Shown here in pieces: positions 52,330-62,039 of a DNA stretch of 64,000 bases. Numbering within the stretch: position 1 is the stretch's first letter; each line of letters opens with the position of its first letter. Origin of the DNA: Olivibacter domesticus (GTDB taxonomy: Bacteria > Bacteroidota > Bacteroidia > Sphingobacteriales > Sphingobacteriaceae); NCBI RefSeq assembly GCF_900109575.1, contig NZ_FOAF01000016.1:1-64000 (forward strand), read 5' to 3'. The notes under the pieces were generated by a model. It was not told the DNA's origin and searched no databases. It was given only the letters and a program-made list of their open reading frames with translations. The position numbers were made by a program, and so were the translations under genes.

Positions 52330-55300
52330 ATGAATTATAATCGAAAGATTGGAATCGGGCACCCTTATGGCCTGAAGAAGACTTTATGCGTCATGAAAAT
52401 AACAACTTTATTATTATTACTCGCTTTAAGCAGTGTAAGCGCAAAAAGTTATAGCCAACTGATCAGTCTTAAGGCCGCGAAGAGCAGCTTAACAACATTG
52501 CTTAGGCAGGTTGAGTCGCAGTCAGCCTATCGTTTTGTGTATGATAGATCGGAGTTGGAAGGTATGGACGTTTCGTCAATAAGCCTGAAAAATATACCCA
52601 TTGCTAAAGTGATGGATCGTTTAACACAAGACGTTCCGATAGATTATGAAATTTTCGGAACAACCGTTGTATTACGCGCAAAGGCTAAACCCCATACTGT
52701 TATACAACAGGAAGATCGTGACCTGAGAGGGCTCGTGCTTGATGAGGCGGGTTTACCGCTTGCAGGTGCGAGTGTGGTACTGCAGGGAAGTAAACGAAGT
52801 GCTTCCACGGATACAGATGGCAAATTTTTGATTCGAATACCATCAGAAATACCGGCAGTTTTGACAATTAGCTATATAGGCTATATGAGCAAGGATGTCA
52901 GTGTAGGCCAGCTGAACGACTTGCGGATTGCCTTAAGCCCGGATCTGGCGCAGCTAGACCAGGTAGTGGTAATTGGCTATGGAACCGCAAAGAAAACGAA
53001 TCTCACCGGGGCAGTGTCAACAGTTGATTTAAAACGAAATGAAAATGCGCCCGTAACCAATGCCTCCCAGCTATTGCAGGGCGTGGAAGGTGTCTATGTA
53101 AACCAACCGGGTGGCCAGCCGGGGCGTGATGTGGCAACGGTGCGGGTGCGGGGGCAAGGAACATTGAATAATAACAACCCCTTGGTTTTGGTAAACGGTG
53201 TTGAGTTTCCGATGGATAACGTCAATCCGGCCGATATTGCCAGTGTAACGGTATTGAAAGACGCGGCATCTGCAGCGATTTATGGATCAAGAGCGGCCAA
53301 TGGCGTTATTTTGATTACAACCAAAAGCGGTGCTGCGGGAGCTTTTCAAATAAACTATGCTAATTATTTTGGTTTTCAGGAAGCAAATTACCTGCCTGAT
53401 TTCGTGAAAGACCCGATCCAATTTATGCGTCTCCGCAACCAAGCTCAAATCAATGAAGGTCGTGCTGTAGTAGACTATTCGGATGAGTTGATAGAGGAGT
53501 ATCAAGCTGGTATGAAAAGCGATCCCCTGACTTATCCGAATAACGATTGGTTTAAAATTATATTCGGCAAGGGCGCGGTGCAGAATCATGGCTTTCAGTT
53601 TTCTGGAGGAACCGACAAGCTTACTCATTTGCTTTCGCTCAATTATCTTTCTCAAAAGGGGGCGGTGATGGGAACAGACGCGAAACGCTATTCCTTGAAT
53701 TACAGTACACAGGCCCAGCTTACCAACCGTATTAAAGTGGGAGGGGTGGTGAATATCAATTACAAGGATTTCAATGAACCAACGGCAGGTGTTGGTAATT
53801 TAATGGAAATGACATTTAAAGCGCAGGCTTTTCATCCAACCTATCTGGCGGATGGTCGTTATGCCAATACCTTCATTCGTACGCCTGGCCATAATATCTA
53901 TCGGCATCCCCTGGTATTGGCTAATGAGGGAGAAAATAATACGGTACAGCAAAGGGGGCTGGTGAATATATTTGCCGAGGTGCAGCTTCCGTTTGATATT
54001 ACTTATAAAATCAATGGTGCCATTAATAAGGCGGATGATGAGGTGACCAAATTTGTGCCCGACGCATTTGTTTACCAGGTTAAAACGGGTGAGGCACAGC
54101 GGGTACCTTATGATGGCGGCAACCCCTCTAACCGGGGATTGCGGAAGACGAGCCTGGGCACACTGAATACCACCTTGTTCCAGACCTTGAACTGGTCGCG
54201 CAGCTTTGCAGAGAAACACCAGGTAAATGCGTTGTTAGGCTACAGTAGAGAGCATTTTTCCGATGGAAATTTCTTTGCCCAAAATGAGGGGTATCTGGGT
54301 AACGATTTGTATGAGCTGAATGCGGGTTCTTCAAATCCGCTGGTAGGTGGTACCTCAACAGAAGCGAAAATGATATCATATTTTGGTCGCTTCAATTATA
54401 ATTACAAGGAGAAATACCTGCTTGAAGCAAATTTCAGGTACGATGGGTCTTCCCGTTTTGCTAAAGGCAATCAATGGGGATTCTTTCCTTCCTTCTCTGC
54501 GGGATGGCGGCTTAACACAGAGCCTTTTTTAAAGGATACTGATTGGTTGAATGAACTGAAACTGCGTGCTTCCTATGGGCAGCTGGGTAACGAGCGGATC
54601 GAGCTTTTTCGTTATGTGAATCTGATTGCGCTGGGCGCTGATTATCCTTTTGGATCAACAGTGTCTTCCGGTGCGGCGGTGTTAAATTATAATGATCCTA
54701 ATATAACCTGGGAAACGACTACCATGGCGAATATCGGCGTGGATGCAGCATTGTTTGACAACAAGTTGTCGGTTACGGTAGAAGCTTTCCGTAAGCGTAC
54801 ATCCGATATTTTACAGACAGTGATACTTCCTCAGCAGGTAGGTTCATTGGGAGGGCCAATACAGAATATCGGTACCGTAGATAATAACGGAGTGGAGCTG
54901 GTATTGGGTTACCAGCATAAATTGGGGGATGTAGGGATGCAGCTCAACGGTAGTGTTACTTATGTTAAAAATAAGGTGGTAGACCTTGGGGGGCAGGTCA
55001 TCTATAGTGGAAGACGGATCATTAGGGAAGGATCACCAATCAATTCCTACTACCTTATTCATGCCAATGGTATTTTCCAGACGGAGGAAGAAATTGCTAA
55101 CAGCCCTTTTCAAACAAATAATACGAAACCGGGGTACCTGAAATATGAAGACGCAAATGGAGATGGGTTCATTTCTGAATCGGATCGTAAAATTTCCGGA
55201 TCGAATATTCCGAAGCTGACGTATCAGTTCAATCTGAATTTCAATTATCGCAACTTCTCCTTGAATAGCTTTTTTCAGGGAGTAGGAAGTGTGTATACCT

Positions 55301-55695
55301 ACGCGGAGAATATTGGAGCAATGCCCTTCTGGTTCGGTACTTCGGTACCTAGAAAATGGGTGACGGATGCTTGGACACCAGAAAATAGAGATGCATCGCT
55401 GCCGATACTGACCACCTTTGAAGGGAGCCAGACTGAAAATTTTAGGAGCTCCGACTTTTGGTTGAGGAATGTGGCCTATCTAAGGCTCAAAAATTTGCAG
55501 TTTGCTTATGATTTTCCTACTGAATGGGTAAATAAGTTGGGGCTTAGTAAGTTTAGAATATTTGTAAACGCTCAAAACCTATTTACTTTTAGCGGAATGA
55601 AGGATTTTGATCCGGAGAAAAATCTGGACGGCTCTACCTTTTATGAATACCCTACAGTAAAAACCTATACGGCAGGCCTTAACTTAACTTTTTAA
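52330..55695 (+). CDS. SusC/RagA TonB-dependent transporter with STN domain
   Basis: 1121 aa with an N-terminal cytoplasmic extension before the signal peptide (M-K-I-T-T-L-L-L-L-L-A-L-S), which is common for FecR-linked SusC proteins. STN domain (about 45-115), CarboxypepD-like fold (about 125-205), plug with V-V-V-I-G-Y-G-T-A-K-K and V-R-V-R-G-Q-G-T, and barrel to a final F. D-A-N-G-D-G-F-I-S-E-S-D near residue 935 is EF-hand-like. It transports the glycan with the adjacent SusD (12-nt gap). Confidence 0.95.
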   Translation: MNYNRKIGIGHPYGLKKTLCVMKITTLLLLLALSSVSAKSYSQLISLKAAKSSLTTLLRQVESQSAYRFVYDRSELEGMDVSSISLKNIPIAKVMDRLTQDVPIDYEIFGTTVVLRAKAKPHTVIQQEDRDLRGLVLDEAGLPLAGASVVLQGSKRSASTDTDGKFLIRIPSEIPAVLTISYIGYMSKDVSVGQLNDLRIALSPDLAQLDQVVVIGYGTAKKTNLTGAVSTVDLKRNENAPVTNASQLLQGVEGVYVNQPGGQPGRDVATVRVRGQGTLNNNNPLVLVNGVEFPMDNVNPADIASVTVLKDAASAAIYGSRAANGVILITTKSGAAGAFQINYANYFGFQEANYLPDFVKDPIQFMRLRNQAQINEGRAVVDYSDELIEEYQAGMKSDPLTYPNNDWFKIIFGKGAVQNHGFQFSGGTDKLTHLLSLNYLSQKGAVMGTDAKRYSLNYSTQAQLTNRIKVGGVVNINYKDFNEPTAGVGNLMEMTFKAQAFHPTYLADGRYANTFIRTPGHNIYRHPLVLANEGENNTVQQRGLVNIFAEVQLPFDITYKINGAINKADDEVTKFVPDAFVYQVKTGEAQRVPYDGGNPSNRGLRKTSLGTLNTTLFQTLNWSRSFAEKHQVNALLGYSREHFSDGNFFAQNEGYLGNDLYELNAGSSNPLVGGTSTEAKMISYFGRFNYNYKEKYLLEANFRYDGSSRFAKGNQWGFFPSFSAGWRLNTEPFLKDTDWLNELKLRASYGQLGNERIELFRYVNLIALGADYPFGSTVSSGAAVLNYNDPNITWETTTMANIGVDAALFDNKLSVTVEAFRKRTSDILQTVILPQQVGSLGGPIQNIGTVDNNGVELVLGYQHKLGDVGMQLNGSVTYVKNKVVDLGGQVIYSGRRIIREGSPINSYYLIHANGIFQTEEEIANSPFQTNNTKPGYLKYEDANGDGFISESDRKISGSNIPKLTYQFNLNFNYRNFSLNSFFQGVGSVYTYAENIGAMPFWFGTSVPRKWVTDAWTPENRDASLPILTTFEGSQTENFRSSDFWLRNVAYLRLKNLQFAYDFPTEWVNKLGLSKFRIFVNAQNLFTFSGMKDFDPEKNLDGSTFYEYPTVKTYTAGLNLTF

Positions 55696-55706
55696 AGAAA
55701 AGCGTT

Positions 55707-57221
55707 ATGAAATCTATATATCAATTAATAATGGGGCTATGGACCTGCTTCTTTTGGGTGGCTTGCTCAAATGACCTTACCATTAACCCCAGTGATCAGT
55801 ACAGTGAAAATACTTTTTGGAAGAGCAGTGAAGAGGCAATGGCTGCGCTAACGGGTTGTTACCGCGTCTTGCAGGATGGGGCCGGTAGTACCTGGTTCCT
55901 GGAAACAGACATGATTACGCCGAATGGATTGGCCTATAATGAGTCAAATGGTACAGACGCCATTGCGCGTGGTGTGCACAATTCATTGACCGGGTTGATC
56001 GTAAGTAGGTGGGAGGTTGCTTATCGGGGTATTGGCAGAACGAACACTTTTTTGAGTAAGATATCGGATGTGGCGATGGATGAACAATTGAAAAGCAGAA
56101 CGCTTGGTGAGGCTAAATTTCTGCGGGGACTATATTACTTCTATTTAGTGGATTGTTTTGGTGGTGTGCCTTTGATTGTCTCAGCACCTGACCCTGAAAC
56201 GCAATCACAACAACCGAGAAATACCAAGGAAGAAGTGGTTGCACAAATGCTACAAGATCTGGCAGAGGCTGCAGAAGTGCTCCCGGCAACATATACTGCT
56301 GCCGCAGATCAGGGCAGGGCTACCCGGGGTGCTGCTTTGGCCTTACGCGCCCGTATCTTATTGTATAATGAACGTTGGAGAGAAGCGGCAGAAGAAGCGA
56401 AGAAGGTGATGGACTTAGGTGTGTATAGCTTGTTTGATAATTACAGGGCGCTGTTTATGCTTGAGAATGAAGAAAATCAGGAAGTTATTTTTAATGTGTC
56501 GTATCAGCTTCCGCGCTTTCCCAATAATTTTGATCATGATATTTTTATGTTGAACCGGCCAGCTCCGACGAAAGATCTAGTAGATGCCTATCTGATGAAA
56601 GATGGTGAGCCAATTACGACATCTACGCAGTTTAATCCCGCTCGTCCTTATGAAAATAGGGATCCGCGGCTCTTGCAAACGGTCAATTGTATCGGTTACC
56701 CCTATAATGGACAGATTACTACACCGGGCAGGGTGGTAACAACCGGATTTGGACTTAAGAAATATACTTCCTATCCAGATAATGAGACAATTGCCATTGT
56801 GAGTCCAAATAGTTCACAGATTAATCCTATCTTGATTCGTTATGCGGAGGTGCTGCTAACTTATGCGGAGGCGCAAAATGAAGCAAGTGGTCCGGATGCC
56901 TCGGTATACACTGCTTTGAATAGCCTTCGGCAGCGGCCATCCGTTGCCATGCCAACAGTTGAGGCAGGCTTAGATCAGGAAGGGATGCGTGAGGTGATCC
57001 GACGTGAAAGGCGTGTTGAATTGGCCTTCGAGGGGATCTACTATTCGGATATTAAGCGTTGGCGGATCGCAGAGAAAGTTAACAATGGGCCGGTGTATAA
57101 TCATGAAGGCGCAGTGGTGAGCCAAAGAACGTTTGATGCTGGCCGCGATTATTTATGGCCCATACCGGCCGATCAGGTACAGCTGAATCCAACGCTTGAA
57201 CAGAATCCTAACTGGTATTAA
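55707..57221 (+). CDS. SusD/RagB-family binding lipoprotein
   Basis: 504 aa. Lipobox W-V-A-C (Cys about 20) gives membrane anchoring and surface exposure. The N-terminal helical repeats and C-terminal R-R-E-R-R-V-E-L-A-F-E-G-I-Y-Y-S-D-I-K-R-W identify the family. Captures the substrate and delivers it to SusC. 12 nt after SusC and 20 nt before the sulfatase gene, so all are one transcript. Confidence 0.95.
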   Translation: MKSIYQLIMGLWTCFFWVACSNDLTINPSDQYSENTFWKSSEEAMAALTGCYRVLQDGAGSTWFLETDMITPNGLAYNESNGTDAIARGVHNSLTGLIVSRWEVAYRGIGRTNTFLSKISDVAMDEQLKSRTLGEAKFLRGLYYFYLVDCFGGVPLIVSAPDPETQSQQPRNTKEEVVAQMLQDLAEAAEVLPATYTAAADQGRATRGAALALRARILLYNERWREAAEEAKKVMDLGVYSLFDNYRALFMLENEENQEVIFNVSYQLPRFPNNFDHDIFMLNRPAPTKDLVDAYLMKDGEPITTSTQFNPARPYENRDPRLLQTVNCIGYPYNGQITTPGRVVTTGFGLKKYTSYPDNETIAIVSPNSSQINPILIRYAEVLLTYAEAQNEASGPDASVYTALNSLRQRPSVAMPTVEAGLDQEGMREVIRRERRVELAFEGIYYSDIKRWRIAEKVNNGPVYNHEGAVVSQRTFDAGRDYLWPIPADQVQLNPTLEQNPNWY

Positions 57222-57240
57222 ACAAATAAATTTTAGCAAG

Positions 57241-58605
57241 ATGAAGTTACACACAGGTATTTATGTAATAGGACTGGTTTTTTTATTTATAACTGCCAGG
57301 GCACAAGGCCCTGCTAAAGGTGATAAGCCCAATGTTATTTTGATATATTCGGACGATCAAGGCTGGGCAGACCTTGGTTCTTATGGCGCCACGGATTTGC
57401 TGACCCCTACTTTGGATAGCTTAGCGTTGAGGGGCACGCGCTTTACGCAGTTTTATGCTGCCTCGCCGATCTGTTCACCCTCCAGGGCATCGATGCTCAC
57501 CGGGCGTTATCCCCAACGGGCAGGCCTACCAGAGATGGCTTCTTCAAAGGAAGGGGTAGAGGGGATGCCTGCAGAGCAGTATACCATGGGCGAATTGTTC
57601 CAAGATGCCGGTTATGCTACGGCGCATATCGGTAAATGGCATGTGGGTTATACACCCCAAACCATGCCAAACGCCCAAGGTTTTGATTATTCCTTTGGTT
57701 TTATGGGAGGATGTATTGATAATTATTCGCATTTCTTCTACTGGGCAGGACCTAATCGGCATGACCTTTGGCGAAATGGAAAGGAGATTGATGAATCAGG
57801 CCGTTTTTTTCCGGATCTAATGGTAGAGGAGGCCGGTGCTTTTCTGGAGAATAATAAGACGAATCCATTTTTTCTGTACTTTGCTATCAATATCCCGCAC
57901 TATCCTTTGCAAGGAGAGAAGAAATGGCTTGATTACTACCGAGAAAAGGGTGTAGCCTCACCAAGGGATAAATATGCTGCCTTTATTTCCACCATGGATG
58001 AAAAGATAGCGATGCTGCTTGCTAAACTGAAGGCCTTGGGTTTGTCAGAAAATACGATCGTTATTTTTCAGCCTGATCAAGGTTTTTCGGAGGAAGAGCG
58101 TACGTTTGGCGGTGGCGGCTCGGCCGGAATTTACCGCGGATCAAAATTTAGCTTGTTGGAGGGAGGGGTTCGTGTTCCGGCTATTATCAGCTGGCCTGGA
58201 CATATTCCGGAAAACGAAGTGCGGGATCAGCTGGCGGCTAATATAGACTGGTATCCAACACTGGCCGAGTATTGTCAAATACCTTTGCCTGAACGGAAAA
58301 TTGATGGGAAGAGTTTAGTGAAGGTCATTAACGGAAAACATGAACCATCGGCACATGAGGCTTTTTATTGGCAAAGTGGCGGAAGTAAGGACGATCCTCA
58401 GTGGGCAGTAAGGCAAGGCGACTGGAAATTATTGCACAATCCGATGCAAGTGGCACCACAGGAGCTGGATAAGCAGAAATACATGCTCATCAATCTTGCT
58501 GAGGATCCTTCCGAAAAAAGAAATGTATCACAGAAGTATCCCGATAAAGTGTTGGCGTTAAAGGCACTGCACCAACGGTGGTTAAAAGAGGTCTATCATC
58601 AATAA
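57241..58605 (+). CDS. Sulfatase (S1 formylglycine-type), exported
   Basis: 454 aa from the ATG at 57241; the open frame upstream (57196) would add 15 residues overlapping the SusD gene. A signal peptide (about 1-21) is followed by the metal-binding S-D-D-Q-G-W, the formylglycine motif C-S-P-S-R-A-S-M-L-T-G-R (Cys near residue 80) and G-K-W-H-V-G. The usual late D-N-G reads P-D-Q-G followed by E-E-R-T-F-G-G-G-G, as in one bacterial arylsulfatase subgroup. It removes sulfate esters from a glycan in the periplasm. A maturase (anSME or FGE) is not in the window, so it must be elsewhere. Confidence 0.93.
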   Translation: MKLHTGIYVIGLVFLFITARAQGPAKGDKPNVILIYSDDQGWADLGSYGATDLLTPTLDSLALRGTRFTQFYAASPICSPSRASMLTGRYPQRAGLPEMASSKEGVEGMPAEQYTMGELFQDAGYATAHIGKWHVGYTPQTMPNAQGFDYSFGFMGGCIDNYSHFFYWAGPNRHDLWRNGKEIDESGRFFPDLMVEEAGAFLENNKTNPFFLYFAINIPHYPLQGEKKWLDYYREKGVASPRDKYAAFISTMDEKIAMLLAKLKALGLSENTIVIFQPDQGFSEEERTFGGGGSAGIYRGSKFSLLEGGVRVPAIISWPGHIPENEVRDQLAANIDWYPTLAEYCQIPLPERKIDGKSLVKVINGKHEPSAHEAFYWQSGGSKDDPQWAVRQGDWKLLHNPMQVAPQELDKQKYMLINLAEDPSEKRNVSQKYPDKVLALKALHQRWLKEVYHQ

Positions 58606-58614
58606 ATAAAAACA

Positions 58615-58641
58615 CCCGGATAGCAATCTGCACTATCCGGG
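58615..58641. terminator. Bidirectional terminator
   Basis: CCCGGATAG (58615-58623) and its complement CTATCCGGG (58633-58641) with a 9-nt loop. T-rich tracts are on both sides (minus: GTGTTTTTATTTATT; plus: CGTTTCTGTTTTA), so it serves the sulfatase gene and the convergent gene at 58752. Confidence 0.8.
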
Positions 58642-58751
58642 CGTTTCTGTTTTATTTCCGTATTTCCACTTTTAAGACCTCTTCAACTCTCCTTCAGCCC
58701 GCACTATGTACTCTCATTTGTTCAAAAAAGGAATCAAGGGGTGAGGGTCGG

Positions 58752-59249
58752 TTAGGGTTTAGTCTGCGTCTCTTCTCTCTTTCTGACATACGTGCAATAA
58801 GCATTCCATCCCGCATCATAATGATCTTCGATATACCATTCCAGGCGCAATCTGGTGATGGTTTGATTGTTGAATTTGGATGAAGGATATTTGTCTCCCG
58901 CAATTAGCGACATAGATTGGTTGCTTTGGTTGGCTAGCCACATCACGAATGCTGCTTCATTATCAAAAGTCACCAAAATAGGGTAAGGTCCCATACCGTC
59001 ATTTACTTCACCAAGGACAAATTTTTCTTCAAAAAAATACAGACCGATGCCACAATAATCCCGGTGTGCGAAATGAAGACCGTTACCAGAATAATAGCCA
59101 CCATTCGATTTTACGGGATTATTCATTAACTTTCGGGTCACCTTTCGGGCAAGGAGCTCTCCATAAGGTCGGTTATCCAAACCCTTGTAAATGTTCAATT
59201 CCTTATCGGTAAGCATTTCGGTCGATATGATTGGGGTATTCAGTTCCAT
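58752..59249 (-). CDS. Hypothetical protein, possibly immunity-like
   Basis: 165 aa from the ATG at 59249; an ATG at 59306 would overlap the neighbouring gene by 41 nt. Soluble and acidic/aromatic: L-Y-F-F-E-E-K-F-V-L-G-E-V-N-D, then P-I-L-V-T-F-D-N-E-A-A-F-V-M-W-L-A-N-Q-S. A pattern of this type ('E-x-x-F-x-x-W-L') recurs in small immunity-like proteins of Bacteroidota, but no toxin gene is present. The gene at 59266 ends 16 nt upstream, so they are likely co-transcribed. Confidence 0.6.
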   Translation of the reverse strand: MELNTPIISTEMLTDKELNIYKGLDNRPYGELLARKVTRKLMNNPVKSNGGYYSGNGLHFAHRDYCGIGLYFFEEKFVLGEVNDGMGPYPILVTFDNEAAFVMWLANQSNQSMSLIAGDKYPSSKFNNQTITRLRLEWYIEDHYDAGWNAYCTYVRKREETQTKP

Positions 59250-59265
59250 TAGAGTTGATAATTGA

Positions 59266-59958
59266 TTAATCTTTTTTCTCCTGGGCAGTAAACTCAATAA
59301 GCCCATCTTCTGAAATAAACTGTTTTGTATACGGCTCCAGCTCTTTTGCTTTTACCGCGCTTGTTTCCTCCTCAAAATCGGTGCTATTCATTGCTTCCTT
59401 AGGTTTGGCAGTATCACTCATTTCTACACTTCTGGCAATGTAGTACGTGTCATTTTCAATGCTTACTAACTTAAACCAGCCAAAGCCTCCTTTGCTTCCC
59501 ACAAAATTGCCCTTTTCTTTATAGAGGCGATAGTTTCCAAAATAAATATCACCTTCATGTACGGTTGCCAATGCTGCCATTTTCTGCTTATAGGCTTCTT
59601 TCTGGGCCGGTAGGGTAACTGCTTCATAGACGGCATAACCAATTAAGTAAATAGCGAGTAATAAAACAGGCCAACCGAGGAATGTGATTTTAAATCCTCC
59701 TTTTAATAGGGTTACCTTTGCCAATTCGTTCCTCGCCAATTTCTCCATTTCGGGCGACCATTTTCGTTTAGGGATACGCGTTCCGGTTGATGTTTCCAAA
59801 TATTCACCAATAGCTTTTTTACCCTTTAGCACAAAAAACACCGTTCTGCTTTCTAGTTGGTACAGATAGAGCGTCATCGGGTTACCCACTTTTTTGGGAT
59901 TCTCCAAATGAGATGCGTCAATTTGATTTATTCCTATTTTAGTTATTCTGATCCACAT
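59266..59958 (-). CDS. Hypothetical membrane protein
   Basis: 230 aa. One membrane helix at about residues 91-113, flanked by an N-terminal cytosolic part (Y-L-E-T-S-T-G-T-R-I-P-K-R-K) and a C-terminal domain of about 115 residues with strands D-I-Y-F-G-N-Y-R-L-Y and F-K-L-V-S-I-E-N-D-T-Y-Y-I-A. No family recognised. It ends in an acidic segment. It sits upstream of the gene at 58752 and looks like its partner. Confidence 0.6.
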   Translation of the reverse strand: MWIRITKIGINQIDASHLENPKKVGNPMTLYLYQLESRTVFFVLKGKKAIGEYLETSTGTRIPKRKWSPEMEKLARNELAKVTLLKGGFKITFLGWPVLLLAIYLIGYAVYEAVTLPAQKEAYKQKMAALATVHEGDIYFGNYRLYKEKGNFVGSKGGFGWFKLVSIENDTYYIARSVEMSDTAKPKEAMNSTDFEEETSAVKAKELEPYTKQFISEDGLIEFTAQEKKD

Positions 59959-60077
59959 AGTTTATTGTTTTATGGTAAAATGATATTGTTAAACTGAAAC
60001 GGATGCTCTTTTACAGCGTTTTCGTTTTGTTTAAAAAAATCATTGTTTTACATGTTGTGTTTGCATAGTTTTTTGTG

Positions 60078-61202
60078 TTAAAGCATGCGCACTCTAACAT
60101 GTCGCAGTATCCTGTGAATTATTGCTTTGGCTTCATCGCCGCCAGCTTGTGGGTATTCGTAATGTAATGTTAAGAATTTGCCCGATTTAAAGTACGTTTG
60201 TGCTATGCCTTTTACCTTCCCACCTGTTTCTTGCTCGTCGTAATACACACGCTGCCCGTTTGCCTCGTAGGCTGATAGGTTTTGATGTGTGGCGTCAAAT
60301 GCATCCCGATCGGCATAGGTGTCTTTCACTACAGTAAATAGCTCCACCTTACCCGTTGGCGTATCATAGCTAAAGTAATGGTCACCTTTTATTGCCGTAC
60401 GTGCCTCCCGGAACGGCGTATCTTTGATTTTGAGTGAAACCCGATGCAACAAGTACGGTTCCTCCATGTAAAGGCCTACAAACGGATTCTTCCAAAATGT
60501 TTCCTGCGTATCGACTGGTTGCAATTGCTGCGTCGTAGCTTGTTGCCACTCTCTGACGTGTAGCCCCAGTTTCTCGTTTACCGTGTTGAGTTTAACCAAT
60601 GTGGCCAATGTATCTGAAGCTCGGAGCGGGATTGCTACTTCAAAAATGAGCTTATCCCTTTGGTAAAATCCCAATAGGTAATGCCTACTCGATGTTCTCG
60701 CCCAATAGACCCCCGTTTTATAAGCAGCCGTGTTGGCAAAGACCGACGTTTCGGTCAGTGCAGCATCGTGACTCCCCATGGCCGCATTTACTCCGTCAAA
60801 TATGACGTTCCCGCTTTTGCTGTAGTATTGATCCAGGAAAACTTCCTGTTCATCATATAGCAGCGTGGCATTGACGAATAGATCGCCCCAATCTGGATCT
60901 TGATACAAAACCGTCTCTTGCTGATAGACCGGATTGTCCGGGTCGTTGTGAGTATATTGAAGTTCGCCCACAGCATTATGGTAGCGGCCCATGAACGGAA
61001 ATACTTGCTGCGCGTTTGTAAACACCGTTTTGTCGTTATCACTTTGCAACAGTTCGTCGGAAAACGGTACATTTCGTAGCCACGTGCCGAGGTCTTTTCC
61101 AGTGAGCTGTGCGATATCCGCCGGCCATTCAAAATTCCGTGTACCGGGACTGCAACTCGTCAGAACGAACATGAGCAGTAATTTAACTAGTCTATTGATC
61201 AA
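60078..61202 (-). CDS. Hypothetical lipoprotein
   Basis: 374 aa from a TTG at 61202, which overlaps the upstream stop by 11 nt. A GTG at 61211 is an alternative, and the ATG at 61172 would leave too short a signal. L-L-M-F-V-L-T-S-C is the lipobox, so it is membrane-anchored. The rest is a beta-rich domain (A-V-G-E-L-Q-Y-T-H-N-D, F-F-W-K-N-P-F-V-G-L-Y and S-A-Y-E-A-N-G-Q-R-V-Y-Y-D-E-Q), unknown family. Third gene of the minus operon with 61192-61533 and 61552-61875. Confidence 0.55.
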   Translation of the reverse strand: MINRLVKLLLMFVLTSCSPGTRNFEWPADIAQLTGKDLGTWLRNVPFSDELLQSDNDKTVFTNAQQVFPFMGRYHNAVGELQYTHNDPDNPVYQQETVLYQDPDWGDLFVNATLLYDEQEVFLDQYYSKSGNVIFDGVNAAMGSHDAALTETSVFANTAAYKTGVYWARTSSRHYLLGFYQRDKLIFEVAIPLRASDTLATLVKLNTVNEKLGLHVREWQQATTQQLQPVDTQETFWKNPFVGLYMEEPYLLHRVSLKIKDTPFREARTAIKGDHYFSYDTPTGKVELFTVVKDTYADRDAFDATHQNLSAYEANGQRVYYDEQETGGKVKGIAQTYFKSGKFLTLHYEYPQAGGDEAKAIIHRILRHVRVRML

Positions 61203-61533
61203 TATTGCCACTTTGGATTTCGTTGAGCAGGATCTCTGTATAATTTTCGCTGAATTGCAAGGCCATAAGAAAATAGGTATTGCCAGTTTCTTCGTAATGT
61301 CCTTTTGCACCAAAATAGGCGTTTTTTACCAGCTCTTCCACCAGGCTACCGTTGTTTGCTGTTGGATAAACGGGAATGGCTGTCACTGTTGGTTTATTGT
61401 ACATATTCCGACTCTTCCAACAGGTGAGCCAATCGTTGTCTACCGGATCCGCTTCTGGACGGTCGTTGAAAAACTGTATCAGCCGCTCCTTACGGATCTG
61501 TATAATGACGTATAATGAGCTTAGTTCTGACAT
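61192..61533 (-). CDS. Hypothetical protein
   Basis: 113 aa, soluble, no recognised family. Its C-terminal codons overlap the start of the lipoprotein gene, and the DUF4870-type gene ends 18 nt upstream of its ATG. M-S-E-L-S-S-L-Y-V-I-I-Q-I-R-K-E-R-L-I-Q-F-F-N-D begins the protein; it ends with a helix A-L-Q-F-S-E-N-Y-T-E-I-L-L-N. Confidence 0.6.
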   Translation of the reverse strand: MSELSSLYVIIQIRKERLIQFFNDRPEADPVDNDWLTCWKSRNMYNKPTVTAIPVYPTANNGSLVEELVKNAYFGAKGHYEETGNTYFLMALQFSENYTEILLNEIQSGNIDQ

Positions 61534-61551
61534 ACTTACGGATAGATTGGG

Positions 61552-61875
61552 TTACTGGATAAAGGAAAATTTATCTTCAAAAAAGCCGCCTATTAACGGT
61601 AACGGTTTTTTGATTTCATTGACTACATGGATAATGCCCAATATCATGAGGATGAGAAAGACAACCCCAACGTAGCCAATGATTTGCCCAATACCGGGAG
61701 CTATGGAAATAACAATCGTCACCACCAGGTTGTACAGTATGGCAACAACGAGCAAGCCAAGCCCCTGCTTGAGGTGGTAGATACTATTGGCGTCGCGATG
61801 ATCTTTACCGCCAAAATAAGCCACGAGCCATAAAATGCCCAGATAACTTAAAATGGATTGTGTTTTTGCATTCAT
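61552..61875 (-). CDS. DUF4870-like small membrane protein
   Basis: 107 aa, three hydrophobic helices (about 6-22, 38-60 and 62-84). L-S-Y-L-G-I-L-W-L-V-A-Y-F and H-L-K-Q-G-L-G-L match the DUF4870/Tic20-like fold seen in many bacteria. The role is not known. It is divergent from the TPR-LuxR gene over 164 nt with a palindrome at 61964. Confidence 0.75.
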   Translation of the reverse strand: MNAKTQSILSYLGILWLVAYFGGKDHRDANSIYHLKQGLGLLVVAILYNLVVTIVISIAPGIGQIIGYVGVVFLILMILGIIHVVNEIKKPLPLIGGFFEDKFSFIQ

Positions 61876-61963
61876 GATTTAATGATTTTTGAAGCAAAAG
61901 TGTATATAAAGATTGGCAAATAAACTGATTTAAAGCTAACAAAGTATCTACAACCACTAGTTG

Positions 61964-61975
61964 TTGTATATACAA
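61964..61975. promoter_or_regulatory. Palindrome TTGTATATACAA upstream of the TPR-LuxR gene
   Basis: Perfect 12-bp palindrome, 65 nt before the ATG of the regulator and 89 nt upstream of the DUF4870-like gene. An identical copy lies at 63860-63871, just after the regulator's stop. A possible operator for the regulator itself; inference. Confidence 0.5.
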
Positions 61976-62039
61976 AATATCAACAGATTTGCTCATAGGT
62001 TTATAATTTTTCTTAGATTCATCTCATATTTGCGCAATA

